This document shows, in pieces, positions 36,073 to 45,084 of a stretch of 64,000 nucleotides of DNA. The stretch lies in NCBI GenBank assembly GCA_964642855.1, contig CAZXSK010000012.1:8600-72599 (forward strand), written 5' to 3'. This DNA comes from CAZXSK01 sp964642855. GTDB lineage: Bacteria; Planctomycetota; Phycisphaerae; SM23-33. Numbering within the stretch: position 1 is the first letter of the stretch; every line of letters starts with the position of its first letter. The notes below the pieces were generated by a model, which was not told the origin of the DNA, did not search any database, and worked only from the letters and a program-made list of their open reading frames with translations. The position numbers and the translations under genes were made by a program.

Positions 36073-36402
36073 GTCGCGCCTCCCATCTCTCTGCCCGACG
36101 CTGGCTGGGCCACGAGGCCCGCCGTTTGCCGGGATTGGATCGGGTTTGCACGTCCCGCGAAGACCTTCTGTAAGCCCCTTTTTCCCAGAGGGCTACAGCC
36201 ATCTATGCAGTCTGCGTCGGAACGCTTCCGCGTATGGCGTGGGGCCTGGTAGTGCGCACAGACACCACGTGGTGGCATGGCGGGTCTGGACGGCCAAGGG
36301 GCCGCCCGAGGTGGGCCCGCTCGGGCAGGCATCGCGCCCGCCCGAAGAGAGTACTCGAGGCGAGTGATCTGCCCGGACGAACGCCCTCAAGCAGATCTTC
36401 AC
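36073..36402 (-). promoter_or_regulatory. 330-nt 5' leader of the VWA/Exb operon
   Basis: Transcription from the promoter at 36409-36437 would give an untranslated leader of about 330 bases. One hairpin is clear: CTGTA-GCCC pairs with GGGC-T-TACAG (36171-36202). Small open frames are present but lack ribosome sites. No known riboswitch is recognised. The remainder up to the tRNA-Leu (36438-36528) holds no other gene. Confidence 0.45.
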
Positions 36403-36408
36403 ACTTAA

Positions 36409-36437
36409 TTTATACTAATAACCGCGATTACCGTCAA
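36409..36437 (-). promoter_or_regulatory. Near-consensus promoter of the VWA/Exb operon
   Basis: On the minus strand TTGACG (36432-36437), exactly 17 bases and TATAAA (36409-36414), in an AT-rich island. Ten of twelve consensus bases match. It is the best promoter in the window and the only obvious one for the operon. Confidence 0.7.
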
Positions 36438-36528
36438 GGGGTTTTCCGGGTTTGGGGAGAAACGCATTTCCGAAAAGTCTGGTCCCTCCCGAAGCGATTG
36501 CGTATATAGGATGCCAGACGCCGTACCT

Positions 36529-36610
36529 GCGAGGGTGGCGGAATTGGCAGACGCGCCAGGTTTAGGTCCTGGTCCCGAAAGGGGTATGGGTTCGAGTCCC
36601 GTCCCTCGCA
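36529..36610 (+). tRNA. tRNA-Leu (TAG)
   Basis: 82 nt class II tRNA. Acceptor GCGAGGG/CCCTCGC, anticodon arm CCAGG-TTTAGGT-CCTGG with anticodon TAG, a long variable arm (TCCCGAAAGGGG) and T arm ATGGG-TTCGAGT-CCCGT (G-U closing pair). No encoded CCA. TATATA at 36503-36508 may be its -10 box, but the -35 is weak. Confidence 0.95.
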
Positions 36611-36651
36611 TTGCCCCCCGATCGTCCGACAAGTACCCTCCGCGGGCCTTG

Positions 36652-38172
36652 TCAGCCTTCCACCTCTGCCGGGCGAGAGTCCTCCCGCACCTGACGGCGA
36701 GCCGCACGCTGGGCGTGGAAGCTCATCAGCGATACGTAGTAGAACCCAAACGAGAACATTACCAGAAATGGCGTGACCGCTGCCGACTCGAAGCTGCGAA
36801 GGCTCAGAACGGCACACGTGCTGACGTAAACTCCGAGAGCGAACTCGATGTACGGAAGCCAGTTGCGTTTCGTGCCCTTCCCCGGGGCCTCGCTGGCACG
36901 GTCCAAAGAAGACCCGTACTTCGGCGTGCGGACAAACTCGCTGCCCTTGCCGAACCACGCCTCAAGAACGGCCTTAGTGTTCGACAAACACAGGCCGATA
37001 CCGATGGCCATCATGGCAGGCAGGTGCTTGACCGCCGATCGCCAATCCCCGCGAAGCTCAAACTGGCTGGCTACGTAGAAGACCGCAGCCGACATCGTCG
37101 CCAGGCTGAAGACCCCCGTATCGAACGCGATGCGGATCCACGAGCCCTTCGCCCAGGGAGCCGTCTGCATGTACATCGCAGGGTACATCAGCACGACCAG
37201 AAGCAACATCAACACGTGCATCATGTAGGAAGTCAGCTGGAAAAATGCCTCGACCTTCACCTTCAGCGGGAACTTCGAGAGCAGCACCTTGGGAAGCATT
37301 TTCAGAGACGTCTGCGCACCGCCCTTGGTCCACCGGAACTGCTGGGCCTTGAACGCGTTCATTTCGGGAGGGAGTTCTGCCGGGGAGGTCAGGTCAGGCA
37401 GGAAAACGAACTTCCACCCCTTCAACTGAGCACGGTAGGACAGATCCAGATCCTCGGTGAGCGTATCGTGATGCCACCCGCCCGCGTCGTCGATCGCACA
37501 CCTGCGCCACGTACCGGCCGTGCCATTGAAAGCCATGAAACGCTCACTGCGATTCCGGGCGACGTGTTCGATCGCAAAGTGTCCGTCGAGGAAGATCGCC
37601 TGAGATCGCGTCAGCAGGCTGTCGTTGCGGTTTAGGTGATCCCAACGGGTCTGCACTGCACACACACTGGAGTTGCTGAAGTAGGGCAGGGATCGCTTCA
37701 GGAAATCCGGCTCGGGAACGAAGTCGGCATCGAAGATCGATACAAACTCCCCCTTGGCGGACTCAAGCCCGTTCCGCAACGCTCCGGCTTTGTAGCCCTG
37801 GCGGTTTGTGCGATGGATATACTGAACATCGAAGCCGCGGGCACGGGCCTCTTCGACGGCCTCTTTGGCAATCTGGCAGGTATCGTCGGTGCTGTCGTCG
37901 AGAACCTGAATCTGCAGCTTGTCCTTCGGATAGTCCAGCCGACAGGTCTGCCGAATGACCCGCCTTGCAACCAGCCGCTCGTTGTACATGGGCAGCTGCA
38001 CGGTGACACGTGGCCAGTCCTCAATCTTCGCCGGAAGCTTCGGGGATTTGTGTCGGTTGCGGTAATACAGGAATACTAACACGTACCGGTGCAGGCCATA
38101 GATCGACACAAGCACCAGCAGCATGGTGTAAATGGTCATGAAGGCGGTTTGTCCGAATGATGCCCAATCCAT
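36652..38172 (-). CDS. Cellulose-synthase-like GT2 glycosyltransferase
   Basis: 506 residues. N-terminal TM helix (~5-28), a family 2 catalytic domain (~45-290) and four or five C-terminal TM helices. All processive motifs are present: DDSTDD (~110), DADF (~175), TEDLDLS (~262) and QQFRWTKG (~303, the QxxRW signature). It should polymerise a beta-linked polysaccharide from a nucleotide sugar and extrude it. The sequence style (PMYNERLVARRVI, FNGTAGTWRR) is like CslA glucomannan/mannan-type synthases rather than BcsA, and no PilZ domain is present. The ATG at 38172 is preferred over an earlier in-frame codon. It has its own promoter. Confidence 0.85.
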   Translation of the reverse strand: MDWASFGQTAFMTIYTMLLVLVSIYGLHRYVLVFLYYRNRHKSPKLPAKIEDWPRVTVQLPMYNERLVARRVIRQTCRLDYPKDKLQIQVLDDSTDDTCQIAKEAVEEARARGFDVQYIHRTNRQGYKAGALRNGLESAKGEFVSIFDADFVPEPDFLKRSLPYFSNSSVCAVQTRWDHLNRNDSLLTRSQAIFLDGHFAIEHVARNRSERFMAFNGTAGTWRRCAIDDAGGWHHDTLTEDLDLSYRAQLKGWKFVFLPDLTSPAELPPEMNAFKAQQFRWTKGGAQTSLKMLPKVLLSKFPLKVKVEAFFQLTSYMMHVLMLLLVVLMYPAMYMQTAPWAKGSWIRIAFDTGVFSLATMSAAVFYVASQFELRGDWRSAVKHLPAMMAIGIGLCLSNTKAVLEAWFGKGSEFVRTPKYGSSLDRASEAPGKGTKRNWLPYIEFALGVYVSTCAVLSLRSFESAAVTPFLVMFSFGFYYVSLMSFHAQRAARRQVREDSRPAEVEG

Positions 38173-38279
38173 GAGCTGTGCCCTCGTGTTCCTTTTCCCG
38201 GTAATTGACGCGCTGCCTGCCGCCCCGGTATGGACAGACAAACCAGCCAGCAGAAAGCGCTGGAATGATCAAGTTCCGT

Positions 38280-38309
38280 ATTGTAACGATGAACCATTCT
38301 AACCGTCAA
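38280..38309 (-). promoter_or_regulatory. Promoter of the GT2 gene
   Basis: On the minus strand TTGACG (38304-38309), 18 bases and TACAAT (38280-38285), about 100 bases before the start. Confidence 0.6.
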
Positions 38310-38347
38310 GGCCGCAAAATGCTTAGCTGGACAGGATTTGCTCGAAG

Positions 38348-39160
38348 TCAGCCCTTGACTGCCCCCGCCGTCAGGCCGGCGATGAATTCCCGCTGCAACA
38401 CGAAGAACAGAATCACCACAGGCAGAATCGACAGCAGCGTCCCGGCCATAAGTACCCCATATTCCTGCTGATACGTCCCGACCAACTGCGTCAGGCCGAT
38501 CGGCAGGGTGAAGAGTTGGCGGTTGTGAAGGATGATCTGAGGCCAAAGGAAGCTGTTCCAGGTCGCCATGAAAGAGACCAGGCAGAACGCCCCGATCATC
38601 GGCCGGGATACGGGCAGAGCGATGTTCCAGTACAGCCCGAACTCGCTGCAGCCATCGATCCGCCCGGCCTGGAGAAGCTCATCAGGAATCTGCATCATCG
38701 ACTGGCGAAACAGGAACATTCCAAACACGCTGACGACACTTGGGATGATCAGACCGGGGAAGGAATCCATCAAGCCGATGTTGAAGATCAACTCATAGAG
38801 GGGAGCCAGCATGACCTGTGGCGGAATCATCATCGTCGCAAGCATCACAACCATGATGGGCTTCTTGGCGCGGAACTCGTACTTCGCAAGGGCAAACCCG
38901 CCCAGAGACGCAAAGAACAGCTGAAGCATCACCGTCGCGCCCGTCACGAAGAAGCTGTTCATCAGGAACCGCATGAACGGGATCTGGTCGAAGAGCTTCG
39001 AGAAGTTCTCGATGGACACCGTCGGGCCGAAGAACGGATACCGGAAGATGTCGTCGGTTGGCTTCAGTGCGGCTGCCACCAGCCAGACCAGAGGCGTCAG
39101 CATGACCACCGTCACGAGCACCAGCACCACATGAAGAAGGATTCGCCAGAAGGTCCTCAT
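38348..39160 (-). CDS. Sugar ABC importer permease, MalG type
   Basis: 270 residues with six TM helices, binding-protein-dependent transport family (carbohydrate uptake CUT1). The EAA loop that docks the ATPase reads QAGRIDGCSEFGLYWNIALP (~170-190). N-terminus RTFWRILLHVVLVLVTVVML is the first helix. It pairs with the MalF-type permease directly upstream (1-base spacing). No ATPase gene is nearby, so a shared MsmK/MalK-type ATPase encoded elsewhere is likely. Confidence 0.88.
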   Translation of the reverse strand: MRTFWRILLHVVLVLVTVVMLTPLVWLVAAALKPTDDIFRYPFFGPTVSIENFSKLFDQIPFMRFLMNSFFVTGATVMLQLFFASLGGFALAKYEFRAKKPIMVVMLATMMIPPQVMLAPLYELIFNIGLMDSFPGLIIPSVVSVFGMFLFRQSMMQIPDELLQAGRIDGCSEFGLYWNIALPVSRPMIGAFCLVSFMATWNSFLWPQIILHNRQLFTLPIGLTQLVGTYQQEYGVLMAGTLLSILPVVILFFVLQREFIAGLTAGAVKG

Positions 39161-39161
39161 T

Positions 39162-40091
39162 TCAGGCGGCCTCCTTCTTCCATGTCCCCGAAAGCCTCAT
39201 CTGCACCAACGCCAGCATCAGCACCCCTGCCACCAGCGTCCAGCCTATGGCCGAGGCATAGCCGAGATCGCCCGTCACAAACCCGTTCTGGTAAAGGTAC
39301 ATCACGATCGTAAGCCCGGCATTGTCCGTTCCCGGCGTGTTCTCCAGCAACAGATAGGGCAGCTCGAACAGCTGGAACGAGCCGATCGTGCTGAGCACGA
39401 CCACGAAAACGGCCACAGGCTTGATACTCGGAAGGGTCACGTGCCAGAAACGCTGCAGCGCGTTGGCGCCGTCCACCTTGGCGGCATCGTAGAGGTCCTG
39501 GTCAACCGCCTGAAGCGCTGCCAGGAAGTAAATCATGTTGAACCCGACGTACAGCCACAGTGATGTCATCACGATCGCGGGAAGAATCAGGTCCGGGTTC
39601 GCCAGCCACTTGGTCTCCAGCACATTGCTCTCGATACCGAATGTATCTGCCCCCCACTGAAGGAACCGGTTCAGCAGCCCATGGGTGGGCAGAAACAGCA
39701 CGCGGAAGAGAACCGCCACGAATACCATGCCCACAAGCCGTGGCGAGAAGAACGATAGCCGGAAGAAGTTCCTGCCCTTGACCAGCCTCCCGCTGAGCAG
39801 CAACGCCAGCCCCAGGCTCAGCGGAAGCTGAATTCCCACCGAGCAAACGGCGAAAATGACCGTGTTCTTGACGGCAGTATGAAAGTCCGGATCTTTCAGC
39901 AGGAACTTGAAGTTCTCCAGGCCTACGAACACCTGCGACTCCGGCCCGGAGGTGATGTAGAAACTGAGGACGAAACTCTTGATCAGCGGATAGGCCCCGA
40001 ACGCCAGGAAGGAAACCACGAAGGGCGCAACGAACAGGTACGGTGCGTACTTGTGCTGAAGCCTGAACAGCCTGGATTCCGACGAAGCCAT
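39162..40091 (-). CDS. Sugar ABC importer permease, MalF type
   Basis: 309 residues, six TM helices. The EAA loop reads DAAKVDGANALQRFWHVTLP (~215-235). Partner of the MalG-type permease. Its start codon overlaps the stop of the binding-protein gene (ATGA), showing translational coupling. The substrate is unknown; the neighbouring mannan-type synthase and the GH130 gene far upstream make a mannooligosaccharide an option but no more than that. Confidence 0.88.
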   Translation of the reverse strand: MASSESRLFRLQHKYAPYLFVAPFVVSFLAFGAYPLIKSFVLSFYITSGPESQVFVGLENFKFLLKDPDFHTAVKNTVIFAVCSVGIQLPLSLGLALLLSGRLVKGRNFFRLSFFSPRLVGMVFVAVLFRVLFLPTHGLLNRFLQWGADTFGIESNVLETKWLANPDLILPAIVMTSLWLYVGFNMIYFLAALQAVDQDLYDAAKVDGANALQRFWHVTLPSIKPVAVFVVVLSTIGSFQLFELPYLLLENTPGTDNAGLTIVMYLYQNGFVTGDLGYASAIGWTLVAGVLMLALVQMRLSGTWKKEAA

Positions 40092-41470
40092 CAGAACGGG
40101 TTCCTTTGCATCTGCTTTCTCACGTCGTCAGCGGCAGATTCCATCTGCTCCCGGCAGTAGGCCCGAAACTCCTCGTCCACCTTACCGTGGCCGGCATAGA
40201 ACTGCGCACACCGGCCGATGCAGTTGGCCATCTTGTCCTTGGCCAGTTGCAGGAAGGGGCTGGAGTACACCTTCGGCACATCCTCAGCCAGGCCGATGTA
40301 CATCTCCCCGATCTTCTGGCCACCCCAGTAATCCCGGGGCTGGCTGAAGGCCGGATGCTTCCAAGCCTCCTTGTATGGAGGGAGGATGTTGGTCTCCAGG
40401 AACATCTTGCCCAGGATGTCCGGGTTGAAGTAGATGTGTTTGGCGAAGTCCCAGGCGAGGTCCTTATCCTCCGCCTGGCGGGTGATCGCGAGCATCGTGC
40501 CCCCCCAGACACTCGTTCGGCGTCCCCCCTTCTCGACGGCCGGCAGCGGCATCAGGCGCATCTTGCCTGCTACGCTTGTTACGAGTTTCTCGGTAGTCTT
40601 GCTCCGCCAGTCGGGACAAACGAAGAACAGGTATTGACCGTCCTCCACCGCACGGGTGAACAGCTCCCCCCCGCCGGGGTCGTAACCAATCTTGCCCTCT
40701 CCCGCCACCAGCGGGATGTACCAGATCAGCGTTTCCAACGCGATTCCGTTGTCCATGATCAGCTGCCCGTTGGCGTCGAAGAAATTCCCGCCGCGCTGAT
40801 AGAGCAACATCTCGTAGTTGTGACTGCCCGTATCCGACAGCCGGATCATGTACCGGCCCGGCCTGGTGACACGTTTGCCTTCTTCGATGAACTTGTCCCA
40901 CGTGGTGAGCTCTTCCGGGACAATGCCGAGCTGCTTCACGAGATCCTCGCGGTAGGCCAGCATCACGGGATGCACATCGTGAGGGATGCCGAAAATCCTG
41001 CCCCGGTTTGTGTACTGGGCCAGGCGGTTCTGCACGAGCTTGTCCAGCAAGCCGTCTTCCTTCAGGCGGTCGGTCAGGTCGATGAAGCCAACTTCCTCAA
41101 CCGGGCCGCGGAAGAAGCTGCCCGCATAGCTGCTTTCGACCTCCACCAGGTCGGGCACGTCGGCATTGGACCAAAGCGACGCCCGCAGCCGGTTCCGAAT
41201 CGCCTGGTTCTGAACAATCTGAACGTCGACGGTCACACCGGGGCGACTTTCTTCGAACAATGGAGCCGCAGCTTTGTATGCGTCGTAGTGGACCAGGGGA
41301 AAGGTCCACATCTCGATGGATGATTGCTCCCTGCTGACCGGATGCATGGCCAGCCATCCGCCCGAAAGAACCGTCATGACCACGATGATTCCGGGCGCAA
41401 GACCGAAGGGAAAGAGCTCGGAGAGTCTTCCTCGGAACCGCTGCCAGGTAGATGCTTCTGAATTGGACAT
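40091..41470 (-). CDS. Sugar ABC importer binding protein, membrane-anchored
   Basis: 459 residues of the family 1 extracellular solute-binding proteins. Instead of a lipoprotein signal it has ~22 cytoplasmic residues and one TM helix (~27-45, PGIIVVMTVLSGGWLA) without an obvious cleavage site. The binding fold follows with IEMWTFPLVHYDAYKAAAPL, VPDLVEVESSYAG and MFLETNILPPYKEA. GGAG lies 5 bases before the ATG at 41470. First gene of the importer operon. Confidence 0.85.
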   Translation of the reverse strand: MSNSEASTWQRFRGRLSELFPFGLAPGIIVVMTVLSGGWLAMHPVSREQSSIEMWTFPLVHYDAYKAAAPLFEESRPGVTVDVQIVQNQAIRNRLRASLWSNADVPDLVEVESSYAGSFFRGPVEEVGFIDLTDRLKEDGLLDKLVQNRLAQYTNRGRIFGIPHDVHPVMLAYREDLVKQLGIVPEELTTWDKFIEEGKRVTRPGRYMIRLSDTGSHNYEMLLYQRGGNFFDANGQLIMDNGIALETLIWYIPLVAGEGKIGYDPGGGELFTRAVEDGQYLFFVCPDWRSKTTEKLVTSVAGKMRLMPLPAVEKGGRRTSVWGGTMLAITRQAEDKDLAWDFAKHIYFNPDILGKMFLETNILPPYKEAWKHPAFSQPRDYWGGQKIGEMYIGLAEDVPKVYSSPFLQLAKDKMANCIGRCAQFYAGHGKVDEEFRAYCREQMESAADDVRKQMQRNPF

Positions 41471-41508
41471 GCCCACTCCGTCACTAACGCCTTGGGACGC
41501 GGGTTGAC

Positions 41509-41537
41509 ATTGTGCGCAATCGCGACCGACGAAGCAA
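41509..41537 (-). promoter_or_regulatory. Candidate promoter with overlapping palindrome for sugar importer
   Basis: On the minus strand TTGCTT (41532-41537), 17 bases and CACAAT (41509-41514). The -10 box lies within ATTGCGCACAAT (41509-41520), a near-palindrome with ATTG/CAAT arms that a LacI-type repressor could use. Weak on its own. Confidence 0.3.
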
Positions 41538-41719
41538 GAAGCTGTGTGACCTATGCGGCTCCGCTGCTCGCAAGTCGCGGACGAGACCCGGTTGCTCGCA
41601 GAAAGCATTTCCACCCGTGGTTTTTCCAGCTGCCTGACCGTCGGTGCTATCCGGGACTGCCACAGTCACAGGGCGACTTGCCAGTCTCACCCGATACCCC
41701 ACTTCCGCGCCAGTGGGCT

Positions 41720-41956
41720 CTACTGGCTGCCAGCTTCGGATTCCTTCTTGCTGTCCCGGCCTTCGTAGATGCCGGAGAGAGCCTGCTGCACCTCTGACAG
41801 AATCTGCCGGGTCAGCTCCCGTCTGCTCCGAACCATCACCCGAAAGCTGCGGTCATCTGTTCGTCGAAGTTCACTCTGCGTTTCCTGCAGCTCCCTTTCC
41901 AGGATCGCTTCCAACTCCGACAGTTCCTTCCGCGAAAACGTTATCGAATACGCCAT
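41720..41956 (-). CDS. Small helical protein, hypothetical
   Basis: 78 residues starting MAYSITFSRKELSELEAI. Almost entirely charged amphipathic helix with Glu/Arg heptads, so a coiled coil or helical bundle is likely. No signal peptide or TM helix. An upstream in-frame ATG at 41977 would add seven residues. AAGG lies 9 bases before the chosen start. A hairpin CCCACT/AGTGGG (41697-41716) follows the stop. I recognise no family. Confidence 0.5.
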   Translation of the reverse strand: MAYSITFSRKELSELEAILERELQETQSELRRTDDRSFRVMVRSRRELTRQILSEVQQALSGIYEGRDSKKESEAGSQ

Positions 41957-42127
41957 GGCATGTATCCTTTCCCCCAACCTGGCTCCACGTCGCTACCTCC
42001 TTACATAGAGAAGTGTAGCGGCGTGGTCGGCGGATACCGACCTCCCAGCAAGAACGGAACCTGTCTCCATATGCGGCCTCAAGCACCGCCAGGAAGTGCA
42101 TCCAGGAGGAACCGACGCGAAAACCCC

Positions 42128-42745
42128 CTAGTTCCTGCGCCGGGCCTTGATGATCATCGGCGGATCGACCGGCACGTCCATCATCTGTCTGGCACCGTGC
42201 CCGATGCTGTGAGTTTCCGTGTCGGCGATCTTCTTTGCCACGTCCATGCCCTCGATCACCTTGCCGAATACAGCGTAACCCGGGTTATCCCCCTGGGCAT
42301 CGAGCATGGTATTGTCGACGGTGTTGATGAAGAACTGGCTGGTGGCACTGCCCGGGTCATTCGTGCGGGCCATGGCGATCGTTCCCGCTACATTGCTCAG
42401 GCCATTGTCTGCCTCGTTCTTGATAGGCGGGAACATCGGCGGCTTGCGGTCCATGGTCTTGGTAAAGCCCCCTCCCTGGATCACGTGGATGCCCTGGTTC
42501 ACCACCCTGTGGAACACGGTGCCCCCATAAAACCCCTCATCGACGTATCGCAGAAAATTCCTGACAGTTACCGGGGCTTGGGCCGGATACAATTCCAGCA
42601 CGATCTCGCCTTCGGATGTTTCGAGAGCAACCCGCACCGGCTCGTCTGTCTGCGCGGGCTCCGACTCGGGCTTCTCCGAGCCGCAACCGCTAAGAAGAAA
42701 CACTGCCGCAAGCAAAGCCAGACCTGCTATCCTTTGATGAGCCAT
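42128..42745 (-). CDS. Cyclophilin-type peptidyl-prolyl isomerase, lipoprotein
   Basis: 205 residues. The signal peptide ends in LLSGC (lipobox), then a Glu/Pro-rich linker and a cyclophilin domain (~37-200) that catalyses cis-trans proline isomerisation during envelope protein folding. Motifs: GEIVLELYPAQAPVTVRNFL, FHRVV (catalytic Arg), GTIAMAR and GSATSQFFI. Final DPPMIIKAR strand typical. Three bases separate it from the HIT gene, so the two are likely cotranscribed. Confidence 0.9.
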   Translation of the reverse strand: MAHQRIAGLALLAAVFLLSGCGSEKPESEPAQTDEPVRVALETSEGEIVLELYPAQAPVTVRNFLRYVDEGFYGGTVFHRVVNQGIHVIQGGGFTKTMDRKPPMFPPIKNEADNGLSNVAGTIAMARTNDPGSATSQFFINTVDNTMLDAQGDNPGYAVFGKVIEGMDVAKKIADTETHSIGHGARQMMDVPVDPPMIIKARRRN

Positions 42746-42748
42746 CTG

Positions 42749-43171
42749 CTACTCTCCGAACTCTGACCGAATCGCCTCTGCGAGTTCCTCCGCCCTGCCT
42801 TGGGGATACTCCCCGGCCGGCCAGTTGAATTGGAATCGATCGCCTCGCCTGCGAGGGATGATATGGAAGTGCACGTGGGGCACCTCCTGATGGGCAACCT
42901 TACCGTTATTCTGCAGGACATTCGCCCCGCCGGCACCGGTGGCCCCGATGACAGCAGATGTCAGCTTGGGCAGATTCCGCAGCATGTTTCCCGCCTGCTC
43001 AGCTGACAGCTGATCCACGGTCTCAGCATGGCTTTTGGGAATCAGAAGCACATGCCCGTCGGCGACCGGCCCGATATCCATAAATGCGAGGCATACCTCA
43101 TCCTCGTATACCTTCATGCAGGGGATCTCGCCCCGGATGATCCTGCAGAAGATGCAATCGTTCTCGTCCAT
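42749..43171 (-). CDS. HIT family nucleotide hydrolase (Hint-like)
   Basis: 140 residues, begins MDENDCIFCRII with the zinc-type CxxC seen in many bacterial HIT proteins. The catalytic triad HVHFHIIPR (H-x-H-x-H) is complete. Family members hydrolyse phosphoramidates or dinucleoside polyphosphates such as AMP-lysine or Ap4A. The C-terminal tail (~115-140) is a little longer than in HinT. Adjacent to rplQ's terminator upstream and cyclophilin downstream. Confidence 0.9.
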   Translation of the reverse strand: MDENDCIFCRIIRGEIPCMKVYEDEVCLAFMDIGPVADGHVLLIPKSHAETVDQLSAEQAGNMLRNLPKLTSAVIGATGAGGANVLQNNGKVAHQEVPHVHFHIIPRRRGDRFQFNWPAGEYPQGRAEELAEAIRSEFGE

Positions 43172-43197
43172 GGCTGCTCCACGTCGGGGTGGATATG

Positions 43198-43228
43198 AAA
43201 ACGCCCGGAGACCCTTGCCTCCGGGCGC
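43198..43228 (-). terminator. Terminator at the end of the ribosomal/rpoA cluster
   Basis: On the minus strand CGCCCGGAG/CTCCGGGCG, a 9-bp perfect stem with an 8-base loop, followed by TTTT. It lies 35 bases after the rplQ stop and before the HIT gene. Confidence 0.85.
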
Positions 43229-43262
43229 TGAAGTTTATCAGGCAGCCTGGTGATGCTCAAGC

Positions 43263-43946
43263 TTACTCGCTCTTGGTCTCGTCCTCGCCTTCGGCTTGCC
43301 CATCGTCACCGGCGTCCTCTGGTAGTTCGCCTTCGCCCTGCTGTTCGTCAGCCCCCGCGTCGTCCTGGATTTGGGTGTCTTCATCCGATTCTGTCGATGC
43401 ATCTTCCGTCTGCTGCCCGGAATCGGTCGGCGTCTGCGCCTCGGCCACACCTTCGGCAGCCTGAAGCCTCTTGGCAGCACGCTTCCGGCGTCGAGACGTG
43501 GGGCGACTTTCCTCCGAAGCGGCCGATTCTTCCTCGACCAATTGCAGCACCACCTGCGTTCCCGCATCGCCAATACGGCGGTCGGAAAGCCGGATGATCC
43601 GCGTATACCCGCCGTTGCGGCTGGCATAGCGGGGTGCGATCTCGTCGAAAAGCTTCTGCACGATGGTCGGCCGGCTATCCTTGTACCAATTCCAGCCTGT
43701 TTCCAGATCGTACTTCTCACCAATCTTCTTGTTCTGCAGCAGCCTAACAACCCGTCTGCGGGCAGCAAGATCGCCCTTCTTCGCGATCGTGATCAGCCGC
43801 TCCACAAACCTGCGGAGTTCCTTGGCCTTGGCCGTGGTGGTACGGATGGCCCCGTGTTCGAAAAGCGAAGCCGCCATGTTCCGGCGCATGGCCATGCGAT
43901 GGCTCGTGCTCCGGCTAAGCTGCTTTCCCTGGATACGATGACGCAT
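43263..43946 (-). CDS. rplQ: Ribosomal protein L17 with long acidic tail
   Basis: 227 residues against the usual 115-130. The first ~130 are ordinary L17 (MRHRIQGKQLSRSTSHRMAM, NMAASLFEHGAIRTTTAKAKE, GGYTRIIRL), which sits near the peptide exit of the 50S subunit. The final ~90 are Glu/Asp/Gln/Ala-rich and probably disordered, following a basic stretch (RPTSRRRKRAAKRL). Last gene of the alpha operon; a strong terminator follows. Confidence 0.95.
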   Translation of the reverse strand: MRHRIQGKQLSRSTSHRMAMRRNMAASLFEHGAIRTTTAKAKELRRFVERLITIAKKGDLAARRRVVRLLQNKKIGEKYDLETGWNWYKDSRPTIVQKLFDEIAPRYASRNGGYTRIIRLSDRRIGDAGTQVVLQLVEEESAASEESRPTSRRRKRAAKRLQAAEGVAEAQTPTDSGQQTEDASTESDEDTQIQDDAGADEQQGEGELPEDAGDDGQAEGEDETKSE

Positions 43947-44005
43947 GATTCTACCTTCTCTGTATGATTACACCGTGACGCCGCCACCGGTCACCATGGC
44001 GGGTT

Positions 44006-45025
44006 CTAGATCTCTTCCCCGCCGACCGGAGCTCCCTCCGGCAGCGGCACGTTCATACCCAGCGACAGCCCGAGATCCTGGAGCTTGCGTTTCACCTCAC
44101 GCAACGAGGTTTTGCCGAAGCTGCGAATCTTCAGGAGCTCAGCCTCGCTGCAGTTCGCAAGTTGGCCAACCGTCTCGATCTTCGCAGACTCAAGGCAGTT
44201 GTTGGCACGTACCGAAAGCTCCAGTTCGTGCACCGACATCTCCAGCTTTCGTTGGAGTTCCTGGTCAACGTCTGACGTTGCTTCTTCCGTAACCGACTCG
44301 ACAATCTGCTCGCCCACCTCAAAATACTGGACAAACGGATTGAGATGCTTGCGAAGGATTTTGGCGGCTTCGACCATCGCCATCTCCGGCGTGATCGTTC
44401 CGTTGGTCCACACCTCCAGCACCAGCCGGTCGAAATTGGTCTTCTGTCCGACACGGGTGTCCTCGGTGCGATATCGCACCCGGGTCACCGGAGAGAACGA
44501 CGCATCGATGTGGATCAGACCGAGCTCCTGGTCTTCGTCCGGATCGATCATCTCCTCGGCGGGCACGAAGCCTCGTCCGGTCTCGACGGTCATTTCCATG
44601 TCAAACGGTACGTTGTCGGTCAGCGTCGCGAGAACGAGATCGCCGTTGATGATCTCGATGCTCGGATCGGCTTCGATCATGTCTGCCGTCACCGGCCCCT
44701 TGACCTCGCTGTGAACACGAAGGGTCTGGGGCTCATCCGAGTGCGACTTGACCACGAGCGTCTTGACATTAAGGATGATGTCCGTGACATCCTCCAGAAC
44801 GCCTTCCAGCGACATGAACTCGTGGTCGGCCCCGGCGATCTTCACGTCCGTGACGGATGCCCCCTCGAGACTGCTGAGAAGTATCCGACGCAGAGCGTTA
44901 CCGACCGTGGTTCCGAATCCACGCTCGAACGGCTCGACAGTGAATCGGCCGTACGTGGGCGTGGAGATTTCCTGATCATTGACAACCCGCGTGGGCAATT
45001 CCAGGCCGCGCCACCTGATTCGCAT
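44006..45025 (-). CDS. rpoA: RNA polymerase alpha subunit
   Basis: 339 residues. Assembly domain first (TVGNALRRILLSSLEGASVT, ~40-60), linker, then the alpha-CTD (~255-325: ELSVRANNCLESAKIETVGQ, FGKTSLREVKRKL) that contacts UP elements and activators. GGAGG lies 8 bases before the ATG at 45025; the open frame continues upstream without support. Lies between rpsD and rplQ as in most bacteria. Confidence 0.97.
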   Translation of the reverse strand: MRIRWRGLELPTRVVNDQEISTPTYGRFTVEPFERGFGTTVGNALRRILLSSLEGASVTDVKIAGADHEFMSLEGVLEDVTDIILNVKTLVVKSHSDEPQTLRVHSEVKGPVTADMIEADPSIEIINGDLVLATLTDNVPFDMEMTVETGRGFVPAEEMIDPDEDQELGLIHIDASFSPVTRVRYRTEDTRVGQKTNFDRLVLEVWTNGTITPEMAMVEAAKILRKHLNPFVQYFEVGEQIVESVTEEATSDVDQELQRKLEMSVHELELSVRANNCLESAKIETVGQLANCSEAELLKIRSFGKTSLREVKRKLQDLGLSLGMNVPLPEGAPVGGEEI

Positions 45026-45084
45026 TGAGCTTGCCTCCGTCCTGTCTGTTTCGTTAGCGGTCCTAGGGATCCGTCGCCGACGTC

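Noticed and set aside
36193..36402. A 69-codon minus-strand frame in the VWA/Exb leader as a leader peptide
   Set aside because: No SD and no codon pattern typical of a regulated leader peptide; kept as untranslated leader.
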